A stretch of DNA of 64,000 bases from Nitrospira sp. GTDB taxonomy: Bacteria; Nitrospirota; Nitrospiria; Nitrospirales; Nitrospiraceae. The position numbers and the translations under genes were made by a program. The stretch covers positions 610,013 through 674,012 of the forward strand of contig SWDI01000005.1 of the NCBI GenBank assembly GCA_005116955.1. The letters run 5' to 3'. Below the pieces are notes generated by a model. The model had not been told where the DNA came from and did no database searches. It worked only from the letters and a program-made list of their open reading frames with translations. This document shows positions 35,213-43,858 of the stretch, in pieces; position 1 is the stretch's first letter; each line of letters opens with the position of its first letter.

Positions 35213-36295
35213 ATGACTCGTCCAACCGTCCTTCTCGGTATGAGCGGTGGAGTTGACAGCTCTGTCGCAGCTGCATTGCTCGTTCACCAAGGCTACGAGG
35301 TGCACGGCATTACCCTCCAGGTATGGGAACACGAGGACGAAACCGTCGCAACATCCAAAAAATGGCAAGAACGAAGCTGTTGCAAGGTCGGCATCGCCAA
35401 GCACGTCGCCAAACTGCTCAACATCTCTCACGAAGTCATCGATACCCGCGACACCTTTCAGAAAGGAGTGATTGACGATTTTCTTCACGGCTATACGACT
35501 GGCACCACACCCAATCCCTGTGTTCGCTGTAACGAGAGAGTAAAGCTTCGGGGCCTCATCGATCTCGCCGCCGCACGCAAGATTGATTACGTCGCGACAG
35601 GCCATTACGCTCGTCTCCGAAACCATCAGGGCATTCCGGTCCTGGCGCGGGCAACCGACGGGCGCAAGGATCAAACCTACTTTCTCTACCGCCTCAATCC
35701 TCACTGGCTACCCAAGCTCCTCTTCCCACTTGGCCACCTGGAGAAGTCAGACGTGTGGAGAGAGGCCGAGGCCTTAGGGCTCCCCGCCGACGAGCTGAAG
35801 GAAAGTCAGGAGATCTGTTTTGTCACCCAAGGAGACTACCGTACGTTTATCGAAAAGGAGCTTCCCGAGGCCAAACAACCAGGCCTCTTTATCAATGAGA
35901 CGGGGCAACCCTTGGGCCAACACGACGGAATTGCGTTCTACACCCCTGGCCAACGACGAGGCCTTGGTATTGCCACAGGGCAACGGCTCTATGTGCAGCA
36001 GGTACGGCCAGCGACCAATACGGTCGTGCTCGGCCCAGAGGAATCTCTACGCAGACACGAGTGCACGGTGAGCGATCTCAACCTCTTTGCGTCCCATTTA
36101 TTGGAGAGATCCGCTGAAGTTCAGGTCAAAGTCCGCTACGCGACACCCTCAACACCGGCCACTCTGTTGCCATTGAATTCCTCAAGCCTCCGCATTCACT
36201 TCCAGGTGCCCCAACGGGCACTTAGTCCTGGCCAATCCGCCGTCTTCTATGAAGGTGACCATGTCCTTGGAGGTGGGATTATCCAACCCTTCTAA
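35213..36295 (+). CDS. mnmA: tRNA-specific 2-thiouridylase MnmA
   Basis: A 360-aa protein. PP-loop LLGMSGGVDSSVAAALLVHQ at residues ~6-25, catalytic Cys in TPNPCVRCNERVKL (~102-115), second redox Cys in ESQEICFVTQGDYR (~200-213), tRNA-contact FYTPGQRRGLGIA, and a C-terminal beta-barrel. It thiolates U34 of Lys/Glu/Gln tRNAs, the same base that MnmE and MnmG modify, so both branches of U34 modification lie within 8 kb here. Confidence 0.96.
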   Translation: MTRPTVLLGMSGGVDSSVAAALLVHQGYEVHGITLQVWEHEDETVATSKKWQERSCCKVGIAKHVAKLLNISHEVIDTRDTFQKGVIDDFLHGYTTGTTPNPCVRCNERVKLRGLIDLAAARKIDYVATGHYARLRNHQGIPVLARATDGRKDQTYFLYRLNPHWLPKLLFPLGHLEKSDVWREAEALGLPADELKESQEICFVTQGDYRTFIEKELPEAKQPGLFINETGQPLGQHDGIAFYTPGQRRGLGIATGQRLYVQQVRPATNTVVLGPEESLRRHECTVSDLNLFASHLLERSAEVQVKVRYATPSTPATLLPLNSSSLRIHFQVPQRALSPGQSAVFYEGDHVLGGGIIQPF

Positions 36296-36437
36296 CCCCA
36301 CACGATTGCTCCTTCGTCTTGACTGTCCTGCAATTTTCCTATAGCCTTCGTAGCGAATTGCGCAGAGCAAAAGTCTGTCTATTCCAGTGACATAGCCAGT
36401 TAGGATCCATACTCATCACATTCTTTTGAGGTTCTGG

Positions 36438-36722
36438 ATGTTCGGTTCATTTGGATGGATGGAATTAATGCTGATTTTGATCATTGTCTTGATCATTTTC
36501 GGCGCAGGTAAACTTCCCCAATTGGGAGAAGGCCTCGGAAAAGCCATTAAAGGCTTCAAAAAGTCTGTGCACGAAGCTGATGCAATTGACGTCACACCGG
36601 CCGAACAGTCTCAACAGGGCCAGTCGCAGGCAGCAGCGTCAAATCAGGTTGGTGCCCAATCAGAAGCCTCACCATCGCCTACGCCCCAATCGACACACCC
36701 AAGCCAGGTAAAACAAGGGTAA
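36438..36722 (+). CDS. tatA: Twin-arginine translocase subunit TatA
   Basis: 94 aa from ATG 36438, which has GAGG at 36428-36431 as ribosome site. One N-terminal transmembrane helix ([20 protein letters not shown]), the [20 protein letters not shown] hinge and amphipathic helix, then an Ala/Gln/Ser/Pro-rich tail: the TatA plan. It forms the pore for folded Tat substrates such as NxrA, whose gene lies 8 kb downstream. A second TatA/B-like gene follows after 69 bp. No tatC is in the window. Confidence 0.93.
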   Translation: MFGSFGWMELMLILIIVLIIFGAGKLPQLGEGLGKAIKGFKKSVHEADAIDVTPAEQSQQGQSQAAASNQVGAQSEASPSPTPQSTHPSQVKQG

Positions 36723-36791
36723 GCGGCCTGAGTGGCTGGACGGCTCAACAGCAAGAAATCAATGGCATTACCTTTTCTCGTACCGTGACTC

Positions 36792-37091
36792 ATGTTTGGA
36801 TTAGGAGCCAGCGAGATCTTAATTATTCTGGTGATCGCCTTTCTCCTATTTGGTCCCAAACAACTCCCTGAAGTCGGTCGCCAAGTCGGCAAAGCTATTA
36901 AGGGCTTTAAAGATACGGCTGAAGACCTACGCAAATCGGTAGAGCCAGAGCTGAACATGATTCAGCAAGAAGTCAAAATGGTCGAACAAGACCTTCAAGC
37001 TTCCATAAAAGAAGCCGAAGAAGAGATTACAGCTGCAGGGACACCTCCGGAGGAGGCCCCCTCACCCATGAGCAAGTTGGGTCAGATATAA
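36792..37091 (+). CDS. Second TatA/TatB-family protein
   Basis: A 99-aa protein with MFGLGASEILIILVIAFLLF as transmembrane helix, then FGPKQLPEVGRQVGKAIKGF. The Glu at position 8 of the membrane segment is TatB-like, while FGPKxLPxxGR and the length suit either TatA or a short TatB. The tail is Glu-rich and coiled-coil-like (VEPELNMIQQEVKMVEQDLQ), more like TatB. It probably functions with the TatA just upstream. Which of A or B it serves as cannot be decided without alignment. Confidence 0.85.
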   Translation: MFGLGASEILIILVIAFLLFGPKQLPEVGRQVGKAIKGFKDTAEDLRKSVEPELNMIQQEVKMVEQDLQASIKEAEEEITAAGTPPEEAPSPMSKLGQI

Positions 37092-37216
37092 AATAACCAC
37101 ACATCATCAATGCGTGATTTCACGAAGAGGACACGGACTAGAGAGCTTCTCCTCTATTTCCCCCCTCCTGCTGAAGGACCTGCGCAAATCAACTCAATTC
37201 TTTTTCAGAGTATAGT

Positions 37217-38929
37217 ATGAATACCCCAAACACGACTCGTGAACCACGACAGGGACAATGGCAGACAGTTCTCCTCACGGCGACGATAGCAGGGGTTGGG
37301 CTTATTGCTCTTTGCAGTCCAGCCCAAAGCGCCTTTGAATTACCACCAGGCGAAAAGATCACCAATCCAATCGTGATCGGCCGCGGGATCCCACAAAAAG
37401 AAGCCTACGAACCATTTGACCCCAAAACTGGTAGAAACTTTGACCTGCGCAACCTCTGGATGCGCGCCGATCTTCGGGTCCGGCCTGAATACCGCAACAA
37501 CGTCTGTTTTGGTGGCGGAATCGGAGCAGCTGGACAATGTAATGCGCCTGGCATTGCGCCAAACAACCTCCTCGGTAAAGCCAATGATCAATTCGTCCAG
37601 CAGATGACCCGACTGGGTATCGGCTACGACCTGTCCCCTGATGTCAATTTCTACCTTGAACTGATTGATTCTCGTACCTGGGGTGGAAACGGCACACCGG
37701 TCGGCGCCGGAGGCGCGGGGGGCAATGGAGACCCCATTATCCATACATGCGGCTCTACGCCAGGCCAGGGAGGAAGACCCGTCTGCTCACTGGGCGTACG
37801 AGCCGGTTATATGCTGATCCGTAATTTTGCCGGCATCCAAAATTTGGGAGTGAAGGCCGGCCGGCAGTATCTCGTCTTCGGGGATCAAAGCTTGTTCGGC
37901 CACTTCGATTGGGCCAACACAGGCTTCTCGTTTGACGGGGTCATGGTGCAGTATAGCCACAGCATCATGGATACCCATGCTGGCTGGTTTCGGACAGCAG
38001 AAACGGACCTGGTACAAGGCGCAGCCCTCGGGAGCGGAAACCCAAACATCGGGGGGACAGGTCAAGCAAGAAACGCGGCCGGGGATGCGGACCTCTTTAT
38101 CTTGTACAACCAGATCAAGACAGTCCCTGGGTTTTTGATTGAACCATTCTACGCCTATTACAAGAGCAACCTCGGCGGAGGAGACATTTCTTCCCAGGGG
38201 CTAGGCACCCCCAAGCACGGCAATCAAACCCGCCATACTGTCGGAGCGCGAGTGGCCATGAAAAAGGGCTATGTCGATGCATCCAGCGAAGTGGTCTATC
38301 AGTTCGGTCAGATGGGCGACACCGCTGCCAGCGCGAGCGCACTCTGTGGTAACCCTGGAGGAGAGGGGAAGTGTCTCCACATCAATGCGTGGGCCACGAG
38401 AAACTGGATCGGGTATACCGCCTTCAACCTACCAGGCAAACCTCGCATCGCCTTCAACTTCGACTATGCCTCAGGAGATGGCCGAGCGAATTGTACCCTC
38501 AACGCGGCCTATGGCGATTGTAAAACCGCCAACACGTTTGAGAACTTCTTCCCGACGAATCACATTCACATGGGATACATGGATGTCATCGCGTGGAAGA
38601 ATATGATGAGCTTCTCAGGGAACTTCCAAGCACGCCCAACCACGAACGACCATATCGAACTCTGGTACACGAACATCCACCTTGCGAACGCTCGTGATAA
38701 TTGGTACCGGGCAAGCCAAGGAGTGTACGTGTTCTCACAACCCGGCAACACGGAAACTCATATTGGTGACGAAGTCGATGTCGTCTGGACCCATTTCTTC
38801 ATGAATGGAATGGTTGCCTTTCAAGGCGGCTATGGTCATCTGTTCCCTGGTCCGTATATTTCACGGAATTTGGGGGCCCGGGCCGTCGGGCAAGATTGGG
38901 CCTACGCACAGCTCTGGATCAACTTCTAG
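37217..38929 (+). CDS. Outer-membrane beta-barrel protein (alginate-export/porin-like)
   Basis: A 570-aa protein. The signal peptide is long, with basic residues before VLLTATIAGVGLIALCSPAQ and cleavage near QSA. After it the protein is Gly/Asn/aromatic-rich with alternating strands, e.g. NFDLRNLWMRADLRVRPEYR and VKAGRQYLVFGDQSLFGHF, and ends in aromatic WAYAQLWINF, a classical outer-membrane C-terminal strand. The look is that of the alginate-export (AlgE-type) porin family, which Nitrospira carries in several copies. There are several Cys (e.g. CFGGGIGAAGQC) that could form disulfides. Solute unknown; an alginate role should not be assumed. Confidence 0.8.
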   Translation: MNTPNTTREPRQGQWQTVLLTATIAGVGLIALCSPAQSAFELPPGEKITNPIVIGRGIPQKEAYEPFDPKTGRNFDLRNLWMRADLRVRPEYRNNVCFGGGIGAAGQCNAPGIAPNNLLGKANDQFVQQMTRLGIGYDLSPDVNFYLELIDSRTWGGNGTPVGAGGAGGNGDPIIHTCGSTPGQGGRPVCSLGVRAGYMLIRNFAGIQNLGVKAGRQYLVFGDQSLFGHFDWANTGFSFDGVMVQYSHSIMDTHAGWFRTAETDLVQGAALGSGNPNIGGTGQARNAAGDADLFILYNQIKTVPGFLIEPFYAYYKSNLGGGDISSQGLGTPKHGNQTRHTVGARVAMKKGYVDASSEVVYQFGQMGDTAASASALCGNPGGEGKCLHINAWATRNWIGYTAFNLPGKPRIAFNFDYASGDGRANCTLNAAYGDCKTANTFENFFPTNHIHMGYMDVIAWKNMMSFSGNFQARPTTNDHIELWYTNIHLANARDNWYRASQGVYVFSQPGNTETHIGDEVDVVWTHFFMNGMVAFQGGYGHLFPGPYISRNLGARAVGQDWAYAQLWINF

Positions 38930-39002
38930 GCAGCCGCTAGTCGCATCGGCCGACTCCACCGAGAACCTCCATCGAACTCTCTAAATCCCCGTCTATTACC
39001 CG

Positions 39003-39620
39003 CTATTGCAAATGAGCCACTTTCGCAAACCGCTCTTGCAGCTCGCCATAGGTCTGCGTCACGGGAAACTGAGGGAACTCCTTTGGTAGATGCTCGGGAG
39101 GGCAAAAGAAAAATCCGGCGTCGGCTTCCCTGAGCATGGCCGTATCGTTGTACGAATCACCTGCCGCCAGCGTCAAGAAGTTCAGCGATTTCAACGCAGC
39201 CACAGCATGCTTCTTTGGATCATGCATTCTCATGTGGTAGTTCACGATGCGGCCACTATCATCGATCTCTAGCTGATTGCAAAAGAGAGTTGGGAAGCCA
39301 AGCTGTCGCATGAGTGGCTGGGCGAACTGATAGAAGGTGTCCGACAGAATAATGACTTGGCAACGCTCCCGCAGCCATGCGAGGAACTCAGCCGCCCCGT
39401 CTAACGGCCCCATCTTTTCAATCACATCTTGAATGTCACTGATCTTCAACACGTGCCGATCGAGAATGTTCAACCGCTGTCTCATGAGCTTATCGTAATC
39501 GGGCATCTCGCGTGTCGTGATCTTTAAATCGTCAATGCCGGTCTTCAGTGCGACATTAATCCAGATCTCCGGCACGAGCACACCTTCCAAGTCTAAACAC
39601 ACCACGACAGACTTCTTCAT
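39003..39620 (-). CDS. thrH: ThrH-type phosphoserine phosphatase / homoserine phosphotransferase
   Basis: 205 aa from the MKKSVVV start; six residues longer if the GRG-like upstream frame is used. HAD motif I is CLDLEGVLVPEIW (DxDx replaced by DLEG, as in ThrH), motif II ILSDTFYQF, and motif III/IV GDSYNDTAML. The segments DYDKLMRQRLNILDRH and QPLMRQLGFPTLFCNQLEID closely follow P. aeruginosa ThrH as I remember it. It dephosphorylates phosphoserine and can move the phosphate to homoserine, linking serine and threonine synthesis. It stands alone, leftward, 47 bp from the Cys-cluster gene. Confidence 0.92.
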   Translation of the reverse strand: MKKSVVVCLDLEGVLVPEIWINVALKTGIDDLKITTREMPDYDKLMRQRLNILDRHVLKISDIQDVIEKMGPLDGAAEFLAWLRERCQVIILSDTFYQFAQPLMRQLGFPTLFCNQLEIDDSGRIVNYHMRMHDPKKHAVAALKSLNFLTLAAGDSYNDTAMLREADAGFFFCPPEHLPKEFPQFPVTQTYGELQERFAKVAHLQ

Positions 39621-39666
39621 ACAACCTCTCCTCTTCATTCACGCTGCATAACGTTGATCTCGGCCC

Positions 39667-40470
39667 TTATTCAATAGAATCTTGGCCGCTTCGAGACATT
39701 GCTTGGCTTAAGAAACGCCACATCTTGTCCAATGCACGATCGAGTAACTCGACGCCCTTCCACGTGTGGTGATTCTCTTGCGCATGACCCTTCGCCCAAT
39801 CGAGAGCTACCGGGAGTGGGATCAACCTTATCGGGGCCTTCCTCAGCTCTTGCCAGAGCAGCCCCAGTACCGTGCTGACCAGTATGGGCGCTGAAATTGG
39901 GTCCACGTGATTATTGATCAGGTCATCACAACGCTCGGGAGGCGAGCTCACCAACAGCTCACGACAGGCCGCAGGACGTGCCTCATAGATCGAACAGACC
40001 TCTTCTTCAAGGAAGGGGCACGGCAGTCGAAGAGCATAGTACTCGCGATTCACCACTTCCAGTGCCTCGTCGGTCGGCTGTTCCTGAGCACTACAGAGTT
40101 CTGAGAGTCGTTGCCAGAGACCCTGTGAGAGCAGCCGAGATTTTGCTTCCGCGAACCGTGCTCCAATACGCCCCTGTTGCTCAGTCGAACACGAGCGGAC
40201 CCACTCCCCTAATGCGAATGCTTCCGGGGCCGACAGGGGGACCAACTGTCGACAGCACGCCGCACATCCCTTGTGGCACGAAGGCGGTTGACCCGCCTCA
40301 ACAGAACGCGCCACTTCGAGTGCTTGGGCTTCTTCCCCCAAACGCCGTATCAATGGAACGATCGCCGTGACCGGCACAAATCCAGTCGGCACCTCCACAG
40401 CGGTAGTAATCTGACCAGCAGAGGTGTTGAGCGCGATCTCGAAGCGCTCGGTTGTGGGAGGGGTCATCAT
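39667..40470 (-). CDS. YkgJ-family cysteine-cluster protein
   Basis: 267 aa from ATG 40470; a GTG at 40539 would add 23 residues. The cluster is PPSCHKGCAACCRQLVPLSA (residues ~65-84), continued by CPFLEEEVCSIYEARPAACR (~152-171), giving the CxxxCxxCC...C...C(x)...C pattern of YkgJ/UPF0153 proteins that probably bind an Fe-S cluster or zinc. The function of this family is not established. It is upstream of thrH on the same strand and may be cotranscribed with it. Confidence 0.82.
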   Translation of the reverse strand: MMTPPTTERFEIALNTSAGQITTAVEVPTGFVPVTAIVPLIRRLGEEAQALEVARSVEAGQPPSCHKGCAACCRQLVPLSAPEAFALGEWVRSCSTEQQGRIGARFAEAKSRLLSQGLWQRLSELCSAQEQPTDEALEVVNREYYALRLPCPFLEEEVCSIYEARPAACRELLVSSPPERCDDLINNHVDPISAPILVSTVLGLLWQELRKAPIRLIPLPVALDWAKGHAQENHHTWKGVELLDRALDKMWRFLSQAMSRSGQDSIE

Positions 40471-40952
40471 CTCGACGGGCCCGGAATGGCTAATTGGATG
40501 TTCTCTTGAGAGCAGAGAGAAACTAATATGCCGGCGCACGATGAATCAAGAGCCGTCTTTCTAACAAGAGGGCACAGATCCTCATGTCGTCTTTGACCTC
40601 GCGACGGAGCACCCATCGAGCTGTTCATCTTTCCACTCCAAGCTCAGGCAGGTCCTACTGGCTCCTTTACCCTAGCCCAAATGGACTCTCACGTAAGGCC
40701 ATCTTTGGGCCTTGCGTGTTGTAAGAAAAGGCGTAGAGTTTATCGTGCGCGGGTACACCGACCCTGCCGAACGTGAGATAGCCAACGAGATGTCGTCGCT
40801 CATAGCGGGTCAGCGAGGTGTACCCCCGCTCAATCACCACCGGTCACTTTTGGTCCCACACCCAATGATCCACATCAATAACCACCTGGCATTCTCCCAT
40901 CAATAAGCTCGGTCGATCTTGCTCCTTCCTCCAGGAAGCTCGATAATAGCGC
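40471..40952. other. Divergent intergenic region, no supported gene
   Basis: About 480 bp. It holds a hairpin at 40691-40717 (listed separately) and a 64-residue rightward frame, 40712-40906, starting at TTG. Its first half (VRGYTDPAEREIANEMSSLI) looks protein-like, but it has no ribosome site and the second half is His/Pro-rich, so it may be a gene remnant. No clear promoter pair was found for either neighbour. Confidence 0.5.
40691..40717. repeat. Inverted repeat / hairpin
   Basis: ACGTAAGGCC (40691-40700) and GGCCTTGCGT (40708-40717) pair over 10 bp with one G-T wobble around the loop ATCTTTG. Neither strand has a T-run after the stem, so it is not a standard terminator; it may be a structural element or operator. 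Confidence 0.5.
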
Positions 40953-41339
40953 ATGGGACAGCCTATCGCGTTTTCTGGACATGTCATTGGTCTACTCAAA
41001 GAGTACATGCGGGACCTTATCGATCAGGCAATGCAAGAGCAACAATCCCAAGAACAATTTGGCTTTACTCCCTTTCCGTATCGTCCCGATCAAGCCATTT
41101 CTGATCTCCTCGCCCTACTCGATGATCGCATCGAATCGGAAGGCATCCAAGTAGGCTTACCCGAATGCTTTCTCCATGACATGTGGACTGTCTGTAACGA
41201 AGCCGTTGAATCGATCTCGAATCGCATCTGGCTAGAAGGTAACCTCGATGGTCGAAGCATGACCACAGCTCAAATAAGGGAGCTGACCTATCAGGCCCTG
41301 ATCAAGTTTATCGACTCCCGTTCGCGAGAAAGGAGCTGA
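40953..41339 (+). CDS. Conserved-looking hypothetical protein
   Basis: A 128-aa soluble protein, helical, with many Glu/Gln/Ile/Leu and a Gln-rich stretch (QAMQEQQSQEQFGFTPF). No signal, transmembrane segment or known motif is visible. Composition and third-position GC bias look coding. It sits 28 bp upstream of the EVE-domain gene and is probably cotranscribed with it. No function can be assigned. Confidence 0.65.
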   Translation: MGQPIAFSGHVIGLLKEYMRDLIDQAMQEQQSQEQFGFTPFPYRPDQAISDLLALLDDRIESEGIQVGLPECFLHDMWTVCNEAVESISNRIWLEGNLDGRSMTTAQIRELTYQALIKFIDSRSRERS

Positions 41340-41367
41340 TGAATGCTTCATAAAAGGAGAGGAATGA

Positions 41368-41838
41368 ATGGGACCACAAGGGTATTGGTTGATGAAGTCA
41401 GAGCCCACCACATTCTCGATCGATGACTTGATACGCTCTCCCAACCACGCAACCTATTGGGATGGCGTACGCAACTATCAAGCTCGTAATTTTATGCGCA
41501 GCATGGCAGTCGGCGATCACGTGTTGTTCTACCACAGCAACACTGATCCACCGGCGGTCGTCGGTATCGCAGAGGTCGTCAAAACCGCGTATCCTGATTC
41601 AACGCAATTCGACAAGAAAGACAAGCACTACGACCCTGCGAGCAAACCGTCCGAGCCCAGATGGGACATGGTCGATATCAAGTATGTTCGGAAGTTTGCT
41701 CGCGCTTTGACCTTGGACGAATTACGAAAAGAGAACAAGCTGAATGGTATGGTGTTGTTGAAGAAGGGATCTCGCCTCTCAGTTCAGCCGGTCACTCCCC
41801 TGGAATGGAGACATATCATGAAGTTGGCAGAAGACTGA
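41368..41838 (+). CDS. EVE-domain protein (Thy28-like)
   Basis: A 156-aa protein of the usual single-domain length. Motifs: GYWLMKSEPTTFSIDDLIRS at the start, YWDGVRNYQARNFMRSMAVG (residues ~31-50), VLFYHSNTDPPAVVGIAEVV (~53-72) and WDMVDIKYVRKF. EVE domains are PUA-like pockets that bind modified bases in DNA or RNA. This stand-alone form is common in bacteria and lacks a fused nuclease. The ribosome site is AGGAGAGGA just before the start. Confidence 0.93.
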   Translation: MGPQGYWLMKSEPTTFSIDDLIRSPNHATYWDGVRNYQARNFMRSMAVGDHVLFYHSNTDPPAVVGIAEVVKTAYPDSTQFDKKDKHYDPASKPSEPRWDMVDIKYVRKFARALTLDELRKENKLNGMVLLKKGSRLSVQPVTPLEWRHIMKLAED

Positions 41839-41851
41839 TGTGCTCCAGACG

Positions 41852-42130
41852 CTACGTGCTGGCTTTTCCGTCGTCCATATGCCGATGTTGCCAGTCCAGC
41901 CAGGCATGGCCCAGCTCGTGGGCAAGAATGTAGCGGCGGCGGGTTACGGGAAGTCGTTTCCGCACGTAGATCGTCTTCGTGTCATCATCCCAAATCCCAT
42001 CGGCGTTTGCATCGCGCTTGTCCATCTCCGTGTCGGATAACTGCCGAACGGCAATCCGGTAGCCGAACGGAAGGACAACCTGACTTGGTATGCGCAACAT
42101 CTTCTTTCGCTCTCGAAGCATCGTACCCAT
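41852..42130 (-). CDS. Small HELGH metalloprotease-like protein (ImmA/IrrE-type motif)
   Basis: 92 aa from ATG 42130; a longer frame to 42196 is possible. The zinc motif HELGHAWLDW follows RRRYILA near residue 70, with a DDDTKTIYVRKRLPVTRRRY lead-in typical of IrrE/ImmA-like or SprT-like peptidases, and then QHRHMDD, which could supply a further ligand. It is much shorter than full ImmA/IrrE proteins and ends soon after the motif. No antitoxin-like or repressor gene is adjacent; it is convergent with the EVE gene (14-bp gap). Function unassigned. Confidence 0.7.
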   Translation of the reverse strand: MGTMLRERKKMLRIPSQVVLPFGYRIAVRQLSDTEMDKRDANADGIWDDDTKTIYVRKRLPVTRRRYILAHELGHAWLDWQHRHMDDGKAST

Positions 42131-42317
42131 TGTACACTTACCCTTCCTTCTAGCGTGAAATAGCCTACCATAATAGACCAGGCTGAGTGCTTCCATTTTT
42201 ATTTATGTTTTATCAATAACTTACGATTCTCTTCGAGCTATCAACGCTGAAACAACTTTTACCATTTCGTCATCATAACCGTTTCCTTCCTCCACCAAAT
42301 TTGTGTATGATCCCCTC

Positions 42318-43082
42318 ATGGAACCTGCATGTGATGAGGAGCTCCTCCACACCTATCCCACCTCAGTCCGCCTGGTCGGGGTGAAGATCAGGAACCGTGG
42401 AGAGGTCAAGAAGCTAGGCGCCGTCAGCGTGCCATTGCGCAACGGAGATCCTGTTTTACTCGAAGTGGATGGAGAAGCCACGTACGGGATTGTCTACACT
42501 GAACCGTACTCAACTCCCTTTCTTCCTCCTATGCGTGCGATGAAATCCATTTTGCGAAAGCCGGATGCTGAAGAAACGGCGTTGATCCGTCGGCTTGAGC
42601 AGCTCTCACAGGAGGCCGCCTCCTATTGCCGAACAAAAGCCGCCGAACTCAATATCTCTCTCAAACTCGTCGAAGTCTACGGAGCCATGCACCGTCGGCA
42701 GCTGACCTTTGTCTACACAGCAGAGGACCGGATCGATTTCCGAGAACTGGTCCGAGACCTGGCCCGTCGTTTCGGCGGGCGTATCGAAATGCGCCAAGTC
42801 GGGGTACGCGAGGAGGCCAGACGGCTCGGTGGCATCGATACCTGTGGCTTAGTCCTTTGTTGTGCCAGCTTTCTGACCGATATGAAGCCGATCTCGGCCA
42901 AGCAGGCGAAAAAACTCAACCTGGCGATTGACGACCCTCGATTGCTGGGGGTGTGTGGAAGGCTCAAGTGCTGTTTGATGTTTGAAATGATGGACGCCGA
43001 GGGCAAGATCGCCCCTCAGGCTCAGCAGCTTATTACCCCGACCCGGCCCGACACTCCTTCCTCACCAACGCTCCCTTCATAG
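42318..43082 (+). CDS. PSP1-domain protein (YaaT/RicT-like)
   Basis: 254 aa from ATG 42318; a GTG 15 bp earlier is the other option. The PSP1 C-terminal domain is clear from residue ~120: DFRELVRDLARRFGGRIEMR, QVGVREEARRLGGIDTCGLV, LCCASFLTDMKPISAKQAKK and GRLKCCLMFE, including the Cys positions that bind Fe-S in the B. subtilis RicT complex. The N-terminal half has the normal PSP1 beta-barrel pattern. In other bacteria it affects RNA maturation or acts near the replication clamp loader; which applies here is unknown. Confidence 0.9.
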   Translation: MEPACDEELLHTYPTSVRLVGVKIRNRGEVKKLGAVSVPLRNGDPVLLEVDGEATYGIVYTEPYSTPFLPPMRAMKSILRKPDAEETALIRRLEQLSQEAASYCRTKAAELNISLKLVEVYGAMHRRQLTFVYTAEDRIDFRELVRDLARRFGGRIEMRQVGVREEARRLGGIDTCGLVLCCASFLTDMKPISAKQAKKLNLAIDDPRLLGVCGRLKCCLMFEMMDAEGKIAPQAQQLITPTRPDTPSSPTLPS

Positions 43083-43240
43083 TTCATACGCCGCGCACGC
43101 ACGTGCCTTGGTGTGACATTGTCCTGACTAATATCCGAATCCTTTTGGGGTCGACTGCCTCTCATAACCATCTAATGGGGAATTCATTCTCTGCCTGGAT
43201 AGGCTAGGCAAGGACTTCTCAAATCTAGGAGGCGTTTGTG

Positions 43241-43759
43241 ATGAAAAATGGACTGTTAGCCATATTTGCGATGGCTGCCGTAGGATGCAGTGGAGTGGCC
43301 ACCCAAAAGGCCGTGGGCGGAGAACCAACCGGTCCGGCCATGGGATACGACATCCACGTTCAAGCGCCACATATGATGGCGGATGGAACCCCGGGTGGCC
43401 CATTCCATCATTACTGTAAGGGGATTTCCGATAAGATCCTTCAATGTCTGCTCTTCGAATCCACTGATCCAAAAGCTCCATTGGTTGCCATCGAATATTT
43501 CATCGCCAAAGACCTCACGCGCAAGCTCCCAGCCATTCAGTGGCACCGGCATTTCCACGATCATAAGGTCGAGGTCGCGACCGGGCGAGTTCAAGTCCTG
43601 GATATGCCTGCTGACCAAGCGGCCAAAGTCGTGGAAATAGCAGCAGGCACAGACGGCATTGTTTACCAGCTGTGGCAGCATGGACAGGAATTCCCCGATG
43701 GGACGGTGAGTTTCCCGCAATCCCTCGGACATAAGTTTCCAGGCTATTCAGAGAAGTAG
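43241..43759 (+). CDS. DUF1264 (OBAP-like) lipoprotein
   Basis: 172 aa from ATG 43241, with AGGAGG a few bases upstream. Signal with lipobox LAIFAMAAVGC (Cys ~16). The DUF1264 domain shows HYCKGISDKILQCLLFESTD, LVAIEYFIAKDLTRKLP and WHRHFHDHKVEVATGRVQVL, rich in conserved His. Plant oil-body-associated proteins share this fold, and bacterial members are periplasmic of unknown role. It lies directly upstream of the cytochrome c and nxrA genes on the same strand. The His-rich segment might bind haem or metal (inference). Confidence 0.82.
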   Translation: MKNGLLAIFAMAAVGCSGVATQKAVGGEPTGPAMGYDIHVQAPHMMADGTPGGPFHHYCKGISDKILQCLLFESTDPKAPLVAIEYFIAKDLTRKLPAIQWHRHFHDHKVEVATGRVQVLDMPADQAAKVVEIAAGTDGIVYQLWQHGQEFPDGTVSFPQSLGHKFPGYSEK

Positions 43760-43858
43760 CTCTATCGAAGGAGGGGTGGCCTAGCTCCTAAATGGCCGGG
43801 CTGGCCCACATCGCTTGGCCAATAATCATCCAGTACTACACAGGGGGAAAACATCCCA

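Noticed and set aside
36301-36350. TTGACT and TATAGC before tatA as a promoter
   Set aside because: Spacing is only 15 bp and the -10 match is weak, so it is not listed as a feature.
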